A stretch of DNA of 64,000 bases, taken from the NCBI GenBank assembly GCA_016712465.1, contig JADJQZ010000001.1, positions 1,426,001 through 1,490,000 of the forward strand, in the 5' to 3' direction. This DNA comes from Candidatus Obscuribacter sp. GTDB lineage: Bacteria > Cyanobacteriota > Vampirovibrionia > Obscuribacterales > Obscuribacteraceae. The notes under the pieces were generated by a model. That model searched no databases. It saw only the letters and a list, made by a program, of their open reading frames with translations, and was not told where the DNA came from. Shown here piece after piece: positions 7,975 through 16,681 of this stretch; position 1 is the stretch's first letter, and each line of letters opens with the position of its first letter. Both the position numbers and the translations under genes were made by a program.

Positions 7975-9054
7975 ATGGTCAAGTTGGTGAATGGGAGCGG
8001 GAAATCAGTGAAAGAAGGTTCGAGAGAAGCAAACGCAGCTTCTAAAGTTCAATCTTCCGGTTTATCGGAAGAGTCACAACTGCCGGCATTTTCCCAGTGG
8101 GAAGTGCTTTCCACTGTGCCCGAGAAGTTGCCTCCGAATTTTAGATTGCGTTTTGACGATAGTAATTCCGGACCGGAGGGATTGGCAGCTTTGCGTGATG
8201 CTTATTATTCACGCCACGATAGCCGGCTCAATCTGGTTGCTTACTGGCCGGAGAAAGGTGACGGCAAGGTTGCCGTCGCTCATCTTCTCCCGTCGGTTGC
8301 TATCGTTGATGATTCCACATCCAATGCTCCTCCCAAGCCATCTGCGGTGGACCCCTATATTGATGAGAGCATGAGCGCACCATCGGTGACCGGCAATATT
8401 GCTCCGGACTCACCAGGGCTCAATTGCCTGATCGGAGCTCGTCGCGGTTACAGTGTGCCCTGGGACAAGATGGAGGATATTAACCTAACTCTCACTCCCA
8501 ATAATGTTGATACCGCTACCCTTGCCAAAATCATGAACTTGCCCGGTGCCAGCGGCGAAGAGGTTCTTAAGACGCGGTTAGCTCGGCTCTACAAATTTGA
8601 TGAAACCTTGCCTGTCCAGGCTATTGTCAGTCAGGCTAAGGCTATAGAGCAGTCGCGGTGGAAGGCGGCCCTCGGTTTAGAGTCGGAAGCCTCGTCCCAG
8701 CAGATTGATACTGCATTTGGTCGGTATATGATGGACCAAAGTCACTCAACTGAAGTAAGACCTTTTGTGTATGTCGATCGCGCTGCTGATCAATTGGCGG
8801 CGAAGGTGCTTGGCGTGTCTTCGCTAGAGTCTCTCTCTCATGCTCAGGTCGATGCTCTATTGGCTGAGCGACTGGCAAGTAATCAGGCTGCCATGATGAA
8901 TTTGCCGGCTGGAACAACCTGGGCAGAGTCACAGCGAATCGCCATGGCACGCCTCAATGATTTGCCTGATTCCGCTTCCGAGGGGGAAATAATGTTAGCG
9001 CAGTTCTTGCATGGTAATGATTATCCCTCAGTCAATCCAGACTGCGGCAGTTGA
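7975..9054 (+). CDS. Protein of unknown function with degenerate internal repeats
   Basis: 359 residues, no family recognised. There is no signal peptide or membrane segment. Residues about 185-345 hold three to four degenerate copies of a 40-50 residue helical unit: (A/M)(L/M)(N/G)LPxxAS with xxEVxxxRLARL. Examples are KIMNLPGASGEEVLKTRLARL, KAALGLESEASSQQIDTAFGRYM, KVLGVSSLESLSHAQVDALLAERL and MNLPAGTTWAESQRIAMARL. The repeat resembles small helical J-domain-like or superhelical modules, but I will not assign one. The start codon has only a weak ribosome site. It converges on the protease gene with a 48-base gap. Confidence 0.55.
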   Translation: MVKLVNGSGKSVKEGSREANAASKVQSSGLSEESQLPAFSQWEVLSTVPEKLPPNFRLRFDDSNSGPEGLAALRDAYYSRHDSRLNLVAYWPEKGDGKVAVAHLLPSVAIVDDSTSNAPPKPSAVDPYIDESMSAPSVTGNIAPDSPGLNCLIGARRGYSVPWDKMEDINLTLTPNNVDTATLAKIMNLPGASGEEVLKTRLARLYKFDETLPVQAIVSQAKAIEQSRWKAALGLESEASSQQIDTAFGRYMMDQSHSTEVRPFVYVDRAADQLAAKVLGVSSLESLSHAQVDALLAERLASNQAAMMNLPAGTTWAESQRIAMARLNDLPDSASEGEIMLAQFLHGNDYPSVNPDCGS

Positions 9055-9102
9055 ATGTATGGGTTTGCCTGAAATCCGAAAAGCGATTGCTGCTCATTTA
9101 GA

Positions 9103-10062
9103 TCAAGGCAGCGGTGCTGCTCCGGGAATACGTTGCAGGATGCGCCCGATCTCGGCTCTGGAGATTGGTGTTATCTGTGCTGAAGATCTGGCTTTGCGTT
9201 CATCGGGGTGCACACCGGATGACAGACCGATTACTTCGCCGCGATTATTGTAGGTGGGACCACCGGAATTGCCCTGGTGAATCTGTGCTCTCGTTTCTAT
9301 TAAGGGGCGATTTACTCTTTCCCCGGCCATGGGCGAAGGATGGGCGCCGCCGGTGAGGGCTTCGTAGGTGCCGACCCGGCTTATGCGACCGGGAGAGGCA
9401 TGCAGGGTGTTTGTCCCTTCGGGAAATCCGGCTGTCATGGTCTGACCGCCGCCGCTTCTATCGGATCTATCAAATGGGTTGGCGGCAATCTGGGCCGGGT
9501 GGCAGACCTGATTGGTATCAGCACCGGTGCGCACTGATAGAATGGCCATGTCTTTGCCGGGTATCCTCATTTCAATGCTGGCCGGGTAGGTCTTGCCGTT
9601 TTCAAATTCGGCGCCGCGAGAAACGATGTTTTGATTGCCTCTTTCACCTGAAACATGATTGGCCGTGGCTATGAAGCAAGTGTTTTCGTTCCTGGCAACA
9701 GCCACGCCGGTGCCGTGACCGCCGCCGCCGCCAGCCTCTTCCACTTTGATGCGAGCGGTTTGTCTCTGGGCTTGTTCATAGAGTTGTCCGGTGTTGAAGG
9801 GCGGCATGGTGCTGCCTTCCGGTGTGCGGTCAAAAGACTGAAAGTTGCAGCCGCTGGTTTTTTCGCCTGCTCTCAGTACTGGGAACTGTCCGTTTTCCGG
9901 TTGGTTGCGGCATTCTCTGCCGTTCAGATCGGTGACGGGAGGGTTTGGTCTTTGACTGAGAACCTCCTCCATCATTCTGGTGCTTGGGTTGGTGCTGGCG
10001 GGTGGAGTGGTTTCAGTGGGGCGTTCCTGCCGGGGACTTTCCGGTCTCGTTTCCTGGCTCAT
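9103..10062 (-). CDS. Trypsin-like serine protease (S1/HtrA-type core), no signal peptide
   Basis: 319 residues from the ATG at 10062, which has GAGGG seven bases upstream. An upstream TTG (10119) would add 19 residues with a short hydrophobic run but has no comparable site. The catalytic triad is visible: His in TANHVSG, Asp in GKDMAIL and Ser in HQGNSGGP. The N-terminal 110 residues are Pro/Thr/Glu-rich and probably disordered. There is no PDZ domain and, from the preferred start, no secretion signal. Substrate unknown. The remnant at 7678-7734 shows that a paralogue once existed close by. Confidence 0.8.
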   Translation of the reverse strand: MSQETRPESPRQERPTETTPPASTNPSTRMMEEVLSQRPNPPVTDLNGRECRNQPENGQFPVLRAGEKTSGCNFQSFDRTPEGSTMPPFNTGQLYEQAQRQTARIKVEEAGGGGGHGTGVAVARNENTCFIATANHVSGERGNQNIVSRGAEFENGKTYPASIEMRIPGKDMAILSVRTGADTNQVCHPAQIAANPFDRSDRSGGGQTMTAGFPEGTNTLHASPGRISRVGTYEALTGGAHPSPMAGERVNRPLIETRAQIHQGNSGGPTYNNRGEVIGLSSGVHPDERKARSSAQITPISRAEIGRILQRIPGAAPLP

Positions 10063-10298
10063 TTTGGTACCCTCAAGAAAAGTTACCCACAGGCAAGCCA
10101 ACGCCAAGTAACCTTTCAAAGGTTGGCTATTGGTTCAGTAGAGTGGAGGTGGGTAGTATGGTGGGAGGTAGGATTTTCAACAAAACCGAGGTAGTTGTGC
10201 CCTACCCCGTTGTCGCTTTGGCGCCAGTATATCGGCCGCAATGTAAAAGAATGAGAAATTCCGCTTCTCTGTACTGAACGGAGGGCGGCGAAAGAAGG

Positions 10299-10320
10299 AG
10301 GGCTGCGCTGGGCAGCCTCT
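10299..10320 (-). terminator. Hairpin downstream of the HAD gene
   Basis: Inverted repeat GGCTGC / GCAGCC with a five-base loop. On the minus strand it is followed by a pyrimidine-rich tail (CTCCTTCTTTC). It lies 45-60 bases past the stop of the HAD gene and before the protease gene. A weak intrinsic terminator is the simplest reading. Confidence 0.35.
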
Positions 10321-10362
10321 CCCATTCAATCTTGAGAATCTAAATCTTCTACGTATTTCGGG

Positions 10363-11376
10363 CTAGGCCACTTCAATTAGGGAGGGCTTTCCACTGATGA
10401 TCTCTTCTATGACTTCCGTCAATTGATCGCATCTCTCCAGCGCGCGAAACACCGGTGGACCTGCCGACACCATTTGCTCGTTAACTTTGGGCGCCTTGAG
10501 CGAGTGGATTTGTTTCTCAAGCTCTTGATAGAGGTGGTGAGTGAGGTCGTAGTTGCCGTAGTCAGCCTTTATAAAATGAATGTCTTTGGTCGGTTCGCCG
10601 GTCAGTCTTTGATACTGTCGCCAGTTTTGTGCGGCCATCCCTTCCTTGCTTTCTTTGTCGCCGCAGATCATTAGTTCTCCCAGGGCGCCGTCGAGAGACT
10701 TTGCGATTAGCTCTATTCCGGCACAGCTTGGCTTGGCGCAGGCTTTGGAGATGGCTAACTTAAGCTTGAGGTGCCTTGTGTCATGTTTGTGCTTTATGGC
10801 AAGGATCCTATCCTTGGATTTCTGAAGGCAATCCCTGTAGCGGCTGTGTCTCAATTCCGGCATTTCGGTGCGAATGGCCACAAGTCCATGCACGAGCGGA
10901 AGCAAGCCTGTTAGTGCCAGTCTATCTATGGCAACCCAATCCGGGGAGTCTGTGAGAATGATGATGTCCAGACTTCTGAAGTGAGAACGCAATTTTGCCA
11001 GGGTTTGATGAACGCCCTCATAGACTTCTATGTTTTGATGATGTTTCTGGAAACCTTCCCAGAAAGACTCCGCCAGGGCCATTATCTTTTGAGGGGGCAA
11101 ATGGCTGTGGGCCTTGACCTTCGCCGCGATGGTCTCGACTACGAATGCGTATTCGTGGAGAGTCGTTGCCAGCGCCACGTCGCCGTAATAACGATTGAGG
11201 AGTTCCGGCTCAATCTTGAGAGCGTGCGCCAATTCTTCAGTGGAATTGAGAATGAAGTTTGCAAACCATCTTCTCGTGTCTGTGAGCGTATTATCGAGGT
11301 CAAGCAAAAGAACATGTTTGGTTGCGTTGAACTTTAGTTTCAGGCGCTCCGACGAAATTGATCTTGGATTTTGCAT
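10363..11376 (-). CDS. HAD-superfamily hydrolase
   Basis: 337 residues from the ATG at 11376, which has AAGGAG seven bases upstream; the open frame extends further but without a better start. Motif I is DLDNTLTD (residues 26-33, with the nucleophile and acid/base Asp). Motif II is ILTDS and motif IV is GDKESKEG. A helical cap lies between motifs I and II. HAD enzymes with a DxD motif I are mostly phosphatases. The approximately 100-residue insertion before motif IV and the C-terminal tail are not typical of a named family, so the substrate is unknown. The gene appears to be a single transcription unit. Confidence 0.8.
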   Translation of the reverse strand: MQNPRSISSERLKLKFNATKHVLLLDLDNTLTDTRRWFANFILNSTEELAHALKIEPELLNRYYGDVALATTLHEYAFVVETIAAKVKAHSHLPPQKIMALAESFWEGFQKHHQNIEVYEGVHQTLAKLRSHFRSLDIIILTDSPDWVAIDRLALTGLLPLVHGLVAIRTEMPELRHSRYRDCLQKSKDRILAIKHKHDTRHLKLKLAISKACAKPSCAGIELIAKSLDGALGELMICGDKESKEGMAAQNWRQYQRLTGEPTKDIHFIKADYGNYDLTHHLYQELEKQIHSLKAPKVNEQMVSAGPPVFRALERCDQLTEVIEEIISGKPSLIEVA

Positions 11377-11792
11377 GGCGTATCTCCTTGAGCGTTTTAA
11401 TATGTTTTTTTGGTTCTCCTTTTGCCCTATTAATCGAGCGGTGACTTCTGTTTGAGGACGCACACAAGTAGCAGGCACAGGCACCGGCAACTACGAAAGG
11501 TTATTTTCGCGGTCGGGCTTATGGCTGCGGACGTGAGTCTTGGGCGCAATAGTTGGTATTGCGCTCATGTCGCCAACTTCAATTAGAGTTGCTTCATTGT
11601 TGTCACCGGCGCCGCGGGATGTCAATGGGAATATTTTTTTAGGAACTGCAAGGCATTGTCTGAAGGCGCTGTTGGGGTTTTAGACCAATTTTGCCGCTTC
11701 TTCCCTGGTTGCAGATATGGAATTGTCACAAACGGTCGACGACGAGCGAGGCATCGTCGATGGTGGCAGAGCAAATGCTAAATGCGAACGCC
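11377..11792. other. Intergenic region with two inverted repeats
   Basis: No gene is supported here. A perfect 8-base inverted repeat with a five-base loop (GCGCAATA-GTTGG-TATTGCGC) lies at 11544-11564, about 170 bases upstream of the HAD start. A second one (TCGACGA / TCGTCGA) lies at 11736-11760, just past the stop of the methyltransferase gene, where it could help end transcription. The HAD ribosome site is at the left edge. A plus-strand frame at 11691-11912 runs into the methyltransferase gene on the opposite strand and is not coding. Confidence 0.4.
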
Positions 11793-13745
11793 CTATTTGA
11801 GCGCTCTCACCTTCGATTTAAGCCTTGTCACCAGTGCCGCCATATCGTCGTAGCGGCCGAAGGAAGGCACAAGATAAGTACCTTCGATGGTGTCACGCAG
11901 TTCTTCAAGTAATTTCTCCGCTAGCTCCAGACCAATTCTGGCACCGTCTTCACCGGCTTTGGCCATGGCTTCGCGGATATGCTTGGGAATAGTGATGCCC
12001 GGTACTTCGTTATGGAGGTATTCGGCGTGTTTGGAGCTATGCAGGGGCATGATGCCGACCAGCACTGGAATGGGGGATCCCCCCATCTCTTCCAGGAAAT
12101 CGGTCAGGTCGCTCACTCTATATATGGGTTGGGTCATTATGAAATCGGCACCGGCCTCGATTTTGCGCTTGATGCGCTCCATCTCCAGGGTGCGGTTCTG
12201 AGCGGTGGGGTTCAGGGCACAGCCGATTGAGAGAGTGAGAGGTGCGCCGATGGTATTGCCGGCGATATCCTTGCCTTCGTTCAACTGTTTGATGATTTTG
12301 ATCAGACCAATGGAATCTACATCGTAAACAGCCGTAGCATGGGCGTAGTTCCCGAGAGCCGGCGGGTCGCCTGTTAGGGCCAGGATGTTCTTCAGTCCAA
12401 GGGCCTGGCAGCCGATTAGATCTGCTTGCATACCCATCAAGTTGCGGTCTCTTGTGGTGAAGTGAATAATGGTATCCACTCCCACTCTCTGGCTCAAAAG
12501 TTGGCAGGTGGCCAGTGAAGACATGCGTACTCTGGCCATGGGGCTGTCGCCCACATTGATGGCATCGGCACCGGCTTTGTACAAAAGTTCAGCGGCTGCC
12601 GTAATTTTCTTGACGCCGGCTCCCTTCGGCGGGTCGAGTTCGACCGAAACATAGAAGTCTTCGTCGTTGCCGTTTTTCTTTATGTTGCGCAAACGATCGG
12701 CCAGAGAAATCTCTTCGGCGCCTTTGCTCTTCTCGGTTTCTATTGTGTTTTCAATCGCTTCCGGGTGGAAGAGCACGGATGTTTGGGTGCCTTTTACTTC
12801 ACCGTTGCTTTCCTGTTTGAGGAATTTGTCCAGGGTCTGGCGCATGGCCTTGATGTGCTCCGGAGTGGTACCGCAGCAACCGCCCACGATTCTGGCGCCG
12901 GCCCGCAAATAAGGTTCAATATAGGAAGCGCAATACTTGGGCTTGCTCATGAACATGGGACGACCGCCCATCAAACTGGGTTGACCGGCATTGGGGAGAC
13001 AGGAGAAAGTAAGCCTGTCTTCCGGAATTTTCATGGCTCTCACAGCCGTGGTCAGCCTCAAGAAGGAATCGAAAACAGGTCCGGGGCCGGCACCGCAGTT
13101 GATACCAATGACATCGGGCATTTCATCGCCCAGATCTTCCAGCAGTTTGGTCACATCTTCCGGGGTGGCACCCAGTAAGGTGTGTCCCTCTACTGAAAAG
13201 GAAAGCTGGGCAATAACCGGCAACTTCGAAACTTTGCGGGCGGCGCGCACGGCTATAGCAGTCTCTTCCAGGCTGGACATAGTCTCGATTAAGAAGAGAT
13301 CGACGCCGCCGGCTAGAAGCGCTTCCATCTGCTCACGAAAGACTGAATCCAGTTCATCTTTCTGGGTGTCTCCCAGGGGCGGTAAAAGCTTGCCGGTGGG
13401 ACCCACCGAACCGGCTACAAAAGTCGGCTGGCCGGCTATTTCACGGGCATTTCGGGCAATTTTCGCGGCCCAGACATTGATTTTCCAGACATCCGAGTCC
13501 AGTCCGTGGTTGGCCAGCTTAATTCTGTTTCCACTAAATGAATTGGTTTCAATAATTTCTGAGCCGGCGTTTATGTAGTCCACGTGCACCTGCTGCACGG
13601 TCTCCTGCCGGGTCAGGTTGAGATGCTCAAAACTGGCCTCCCCCATGGTACCTCTTGAATACAATAGGGTACCGATGCCGCCGTCGGCCAGAAGCGGACG
13701 CCTGGCCAGTGCTTGCAGGAAGGGGTGGGGTGTGGATTTGGACAT
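11793..13745 (-). CDS. Bifunctional homocysteine S-methyltransferase / methylenetetrahydrofolate reductase
   Basis: 650 residues. Residues 1-310 form a homocysteine methyltransferase barrel: LADGGIGT near the start, and the zinc cysteines in NCGAG (Cys217) and GGCCGTTPEHI (Cys290, Cys291). Residues about 355-645 form the MTHFR barrel (SVELDPPKG, LALTGDPPALG, MTQPIYR). The same fusion is known as YitJ in Bacillus. The protein would reduce 5,10-methylene-THF and methylate homocysteine to methionine. The methyl donor of the first half (S-methylmethionine, betaine or methyl-THF) cannot be read from sequence. The ribosome site AAGG lies eight bases before the ATG. Confidence 0.92.
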   Translation of the reverse strand: MSKSTPHPFLQALARRPLLADGGIGTLLYSRGTMGEASFEHLNLTRQETVQQVHVDYINAGSEIIETNSFSGNRIKLANHGLDSDVWKINVWAAKIARNAREIAGQPTFVAGSVGPTGKLLPPLGDTQKDELDSVFREQMEALLAGGVDLFLIETMSSLEETAIAVRAARKVSKLPVIAQLSFSVEGHTLLGATPEDVTKLLEDLGDEMPDVIGINCGAGPGPVFDSFLRLTTAVRAMKIPEDRLTFSCLPNAGQPSLMGGRPMFMSKPKYCASYIEPYLRAGARIVGGCCGTTPEHIKAMRQTLDKFLKQESNGEVKGTQTSVLFHPEAIENTIETEKSKGAEEISLADRLRNIKKNGNDEDFYVSVELDPPKGAGVKKITAAAELLYKAGADAINVGDSPMARVRMSSLATCQLLSQRVGVDTIIHFTTRDRNLMGMQADLIGCQALGLKNILALTGDPPALGNYAHATAVYDVDSIGLIKIIKQLNEGKDIAGNTIGAPLTLSIGCALNPTAQNRTLEMERIKRKIEAGADFIMTQPIYRVSDLTDFLEEMGGSPIPVLVGIMPLHSSKHAEYLHNEVPGITIPKHIREAMAKAGEDGARIGLELAEKLLEELRDTIEGTYLVPSFGRYDDMAALVTRLKSKVRALK

Positions 13746-13948
13746 TTGCTCAGCCTTATATCGCGCTAACTAAATCATGCCGCTCTGACAACCGGCGTAA
13801 CGACAATAATAACTTGTGCCCCGGAGGGTTTATCGGCAAAGAGCCCACCTGCTAATATACTTTACTCAAGTGCCTATATTTGTAGGCTTCTGCCGGTACC
13901 TCAGGCGTTTCTTCTTCCGAAGCGCTATTTTGATTGAAAAGGTCGCAA

Positions 13949-15748
13949 GTGACAGATCCCAATCTCATCAGGAATTTTTCCATAATCGCCCACATCGATC
14001 ACGGCAAGTCTACCCTTGCCGACCGGCTTCTGGAGATGACTGAGACTATCTCCAAGCGCGAGATGCAGGCCCAGGTTCTCGACAGCATGGATATCGAGCG
14101 CGAACGCGGTATCACTATCAAAGCCCAGGCTGCCCGCATGGACTACATTGCCGATGACGGTAAGCACTACATCTTAAACTTGATCGACACGCCCGGTCAC
14201 GTAGACTTCGGCTATGAAGTATCGCGCAGCCTGGCTGCCTGCGAAGGCGCTTTGCTCATCGTGGACAGCACTCAGGGTGTGGAAGCCCAGACTCTGGCAA
14301 ACGTTCACCTGGCGGTTGAAAACGATCTCGAAATAGTGCCGGTGATCAATAAAATCGACCTGCCCAGTGCCGAGCCGGACCGCATTAGAGCCGAGATTGA
14401 AGAAGTAATCGGGCTTGATGCCAGCAATGCCGTTTTGGCCAGCGCTAAGAATAATATCGGCGTCAAAGAAGTGCTGGAATCTATCGTCAAGTATGTGCCG
14501 CCGCCCAAGAATAATATCGACAAGCCGCTCAGAGCCCTCATTTTCGATAGCTACTACGACAGCTATCGGGGCATCATCGTTTACTTCCGGATCAAAGACG
14601 GCGAACTCAAAGTCGGCGATCGCATTCGTTTCATGGCTAACGACAAAGCTTTTGACGTTGTGGAGTTGGGCATCCTGCGCCCCGCTCAGGTCAAGGTGGA
14701 AAGACTTGGTCCCGGCGAGGTAGGTTACCTGGCTGCCGCCATTAAAGACGTAGAAACCCTGGTGGGCGACACTATCACCCTGGATAGCGCCAGAGCTTCC
14801 GAGGCTTTGCCCGGTTACCGTCCGGCCAAGCCCATGGTCTATGCCGGTATTTATCCGGTGGATAATGACCAGTATCCGGATTTGCGAGAAGCATTGATCA
14901 AACTGAAGCTGAACGATTCATCGCTCTTCTTCGAGCCGGAAACATCGGATGCTCTAGGTTTTGGCTTCCGCTGCGGCTTCCTTGGCCTCTTGCATATGGA
15001 AATCATTCAGGAGCGCCTGGAGCGCGAGTACAACCTGACTTTGATCACCACTTCCCCGTCTGTGGTCTACCGCGTCACCAAGACCGACGGTTCTGTGATC
15101 ATGGTGGAAAACCCGGCTCTCTTACCCGACCCCAACTATCGGGAAAAAATAGAAGAGCCTTTTGTGGAAGCCAATATTCTCACGCCCAACGAATATGTCG
15201 GCACCCTCATGGAACTCTGCCAGACCCGTCGCGGTGTCTATGTGGATATGAAGTACCTTGACCCCCGGCGCGCCATGCTGGTTTACTACCTGCCCCTGGC
15301 TGAAATCATCACCGACTTTTTCGATCAGCTCAAGTCTCGTTCCCGGGGCTATGCTTCGCTCGACTATCATTTTAGAGAATACCGTGAAGAGCGTCTGGTC
15401 AAACTCGACATTCTCATCGGCGGCGAAAAGGTGGATGCACTTTCGGCCATCGTACACTTTGAGAAGGCTCAGTTTTCCGGTCGCCTTCTGGCTGAGAAAT
15501 TGAAAAAGCTAATTCCCCGGCAGATGTTCGAAGTGCCTGTGCAGGCGGCTATCGGCGGTAAAATCATTGCCCGTGAAACCATCTCTGCCCAGCGCAAGAA
15601 CGTTCTGTCTAAGTGTTACGGTGGCGACATCAGCCGTAAGCGCAAACTTCTCGAGAAACAAAAAGAAGGTAAAAAGCGCATGAAGTCTGTGGGTAAAGTA
15701 GACATTCCGCAGGAAGCTTTCATGGCCTTGCTCAAGCTGGAAGAATAG
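13949..15748 (+). CDS. lepA: Elongation factor 4 (LepA), ribosome back-translocase GTPase
   Basis: 599 residues from a GTG at 13949 with AAAGG six bases upstream. An in-frame TTG five codons earlier is less likely, because LepA normally starts shortly before the NFSIIAHIDHGKST motif. GTPase motifs are complete: G1 AHIDHGKST, G3 DTPGH, G4 NKID. The LepA-specific C-terminal domain is present (KCYGGDISRKRKLLEKQKEGKKRMK). LepA acts on the ribosome during initiation or stalled elongation. The length is usual for the family and no defect is seen. It is transcribed divergently from the methyltransferase gene. Confidence 0.98.
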   Translation: MTDPNLIRNFSIIAHIDHGKSTLADRLLEMTETISKREMQAQVLDSMDIERERGITIKAQAARMDYIADDGKHYILNLIDTPGHVDFGYEVSRSLAACEGALLIVDSTQGVEAQTLANVHLAVENDLEIVPVINKIDLPSAEPDRIRAEIEEVIGLDASNAVLASAKNNIGVKEVLESIVKYVPPPKNNIDKPLRALIFDSYYDSYRGIIVYFRIKDGELKVGDRIRFMANDKAFDVVELGILRPAQVKVERLGPGEVGYLAAAIKDVETLVGDTITLDSARASEALPGYRPAKPMVYAGIYPVDNDQYPDLREALIKLKLNDSSLFFEPETSDALGFGFRCGFLGLLHMEIIQERLEREYNLTLITTSPSVVYRVTKTDGSVIMVENPALLPDPNYREKIEEPFVEANILTPNEYVGTLMELCQTRRGVYVDMKYLDPRRAMLVYYLPLAEIITDFFDQLKSRSRGYASLDYHFREYREERLVKLDILIGGEKVDALSAIVHFEKAQFSGRLLAEKLKKLIPRQMFEVPVQAAIGGKIIARETISAQRKNVLSKCYGGDISRKRKLLEKQKEGKKRMKSVGKVDIPQEAFMALLKLEE

Positions 15749-15780
15749 ACCGCAAGAACAAACTGCAATAAAAGAGAGGA

Positions 15781-16632
15781 TTGGTGTTGTCCGAGCCCGA
15801 AATTGACGAAGCCGAATGGGAAAGAGAGCGCGAGGAAAAGCGCCTCTTGCTTTTGAGGCAAGCCTGGCTGGGACGGGACCGCCTCTACCGGGATCTCTTC
15901 GGCGAACCTACCTGGGTTTCCCCCAAGAACTACGGGCCGCCTTCTTTAGAAGTGAAGACCGACAAGAAGGTAACGAGCGGCTCCATGTCCGTGGATCCCA
16001 CCAATCCCTATCAGAGCGTCAGTGAAGATAACGTAGACTCGGCTGAGCAACACCTGGCCGTGCTTGCCTATGGGCCAGATCCCTTTCGTCCGCACTGGAC
16101 TTATATAACCGCCGGCATTTCCAGCCCCTGGGTGCATTATGAGCCCCAGGAAGTATCAGGCTTTGGCTGCGAGCTCATGATCAAGAGCCCGGTAGATCTG
16201 CCCTGGGCGCCTCAGGTCTTGCGCACAATGGCTTTCTATATTTTCAACCATGCCGGCACCTTGAGCCCCGGCGTGAGAATCGGTCTGGGTGGACCAATTC
16301 AAGCCGGTTCCGATTCGGCGCTGCGCAATGTCATCATTTACTATGCCGATGAGGCGCCAGACTGTTGGTATCAACTGCCTTCCGGCGGCTTTGGAATCTT
16401 CTTAGCCATCGGTGTTACAGAAGCGGAGTGTCGCTATGCCGAGTCGGTAGAGAAATACGGCACCTGGTGTGTAGAACAACTGCTGCGACGCAAGGGCTAC
16501 GGACAGATTACCGACCCGACTCGCCGTTGCACCATGGATGATGCCGATACGCCTGCCATGTTATCGTCCATCAAACAATTTGCCGACACCTTCCGCGAAA
16601 ACGAAGCCGACATAATGGGCGAAAATCTATAG
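15781..16632 (+). CDS. Suppressor-of-fused (SUFU) domain protein
   Basis: 283 residues. Residues about 90-245 match the bacterial SUFU-like domain: HWTYITAGIS, SGFGCELMIKS, W-(x)n-LRTMAFYIFNHAGTLSPGVRIGLGGPI, IYYADEAPDCW, and GVTEAEC near the end. Bacterial SUFU proteins are small single-domain proteins often found as immunity proteins of polymorphic toxins; others have unknown roles. The N-terminus is highly charged. Three start codons (TTG, GTG, TTG at 15781, 15784 and 15787) share one GAGAGGA site, so the exact start is uncertain. It follows lepA by 32 bases and may be co-transcribed with it. Confidence 0.75.
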   Translation: MVLSEPEIDEAEWEREREEKRLLLLRQAWLGRDRLYRDLFGEPTWVSPKNYGPPSLEVKTDKKVTSGSMSVDPTNPYQSVSEDNVDSAEQHLAVLAYGPDPFRPHWTYITAGISSPWVHYEPQEVSGFGCELMIKSPVDLPWAPQVLRTMAFYIFNHAGTLSPGVRIGLGGPIQAGSDSALRNVIIYYADEAPDCWYQLPSGGFGIFLAIGVTEAECRYAESVEKYGTWCVEQLLRRKGYGQITDPTRRCTMDDADTPAMLSSIKQFADTFRENEADIMGENL

Positions 16633-16681
16633 CACCTGCACTTTAGTCACCTGCAATTTAAGTCAGTAAGGGGGAGGGAAA

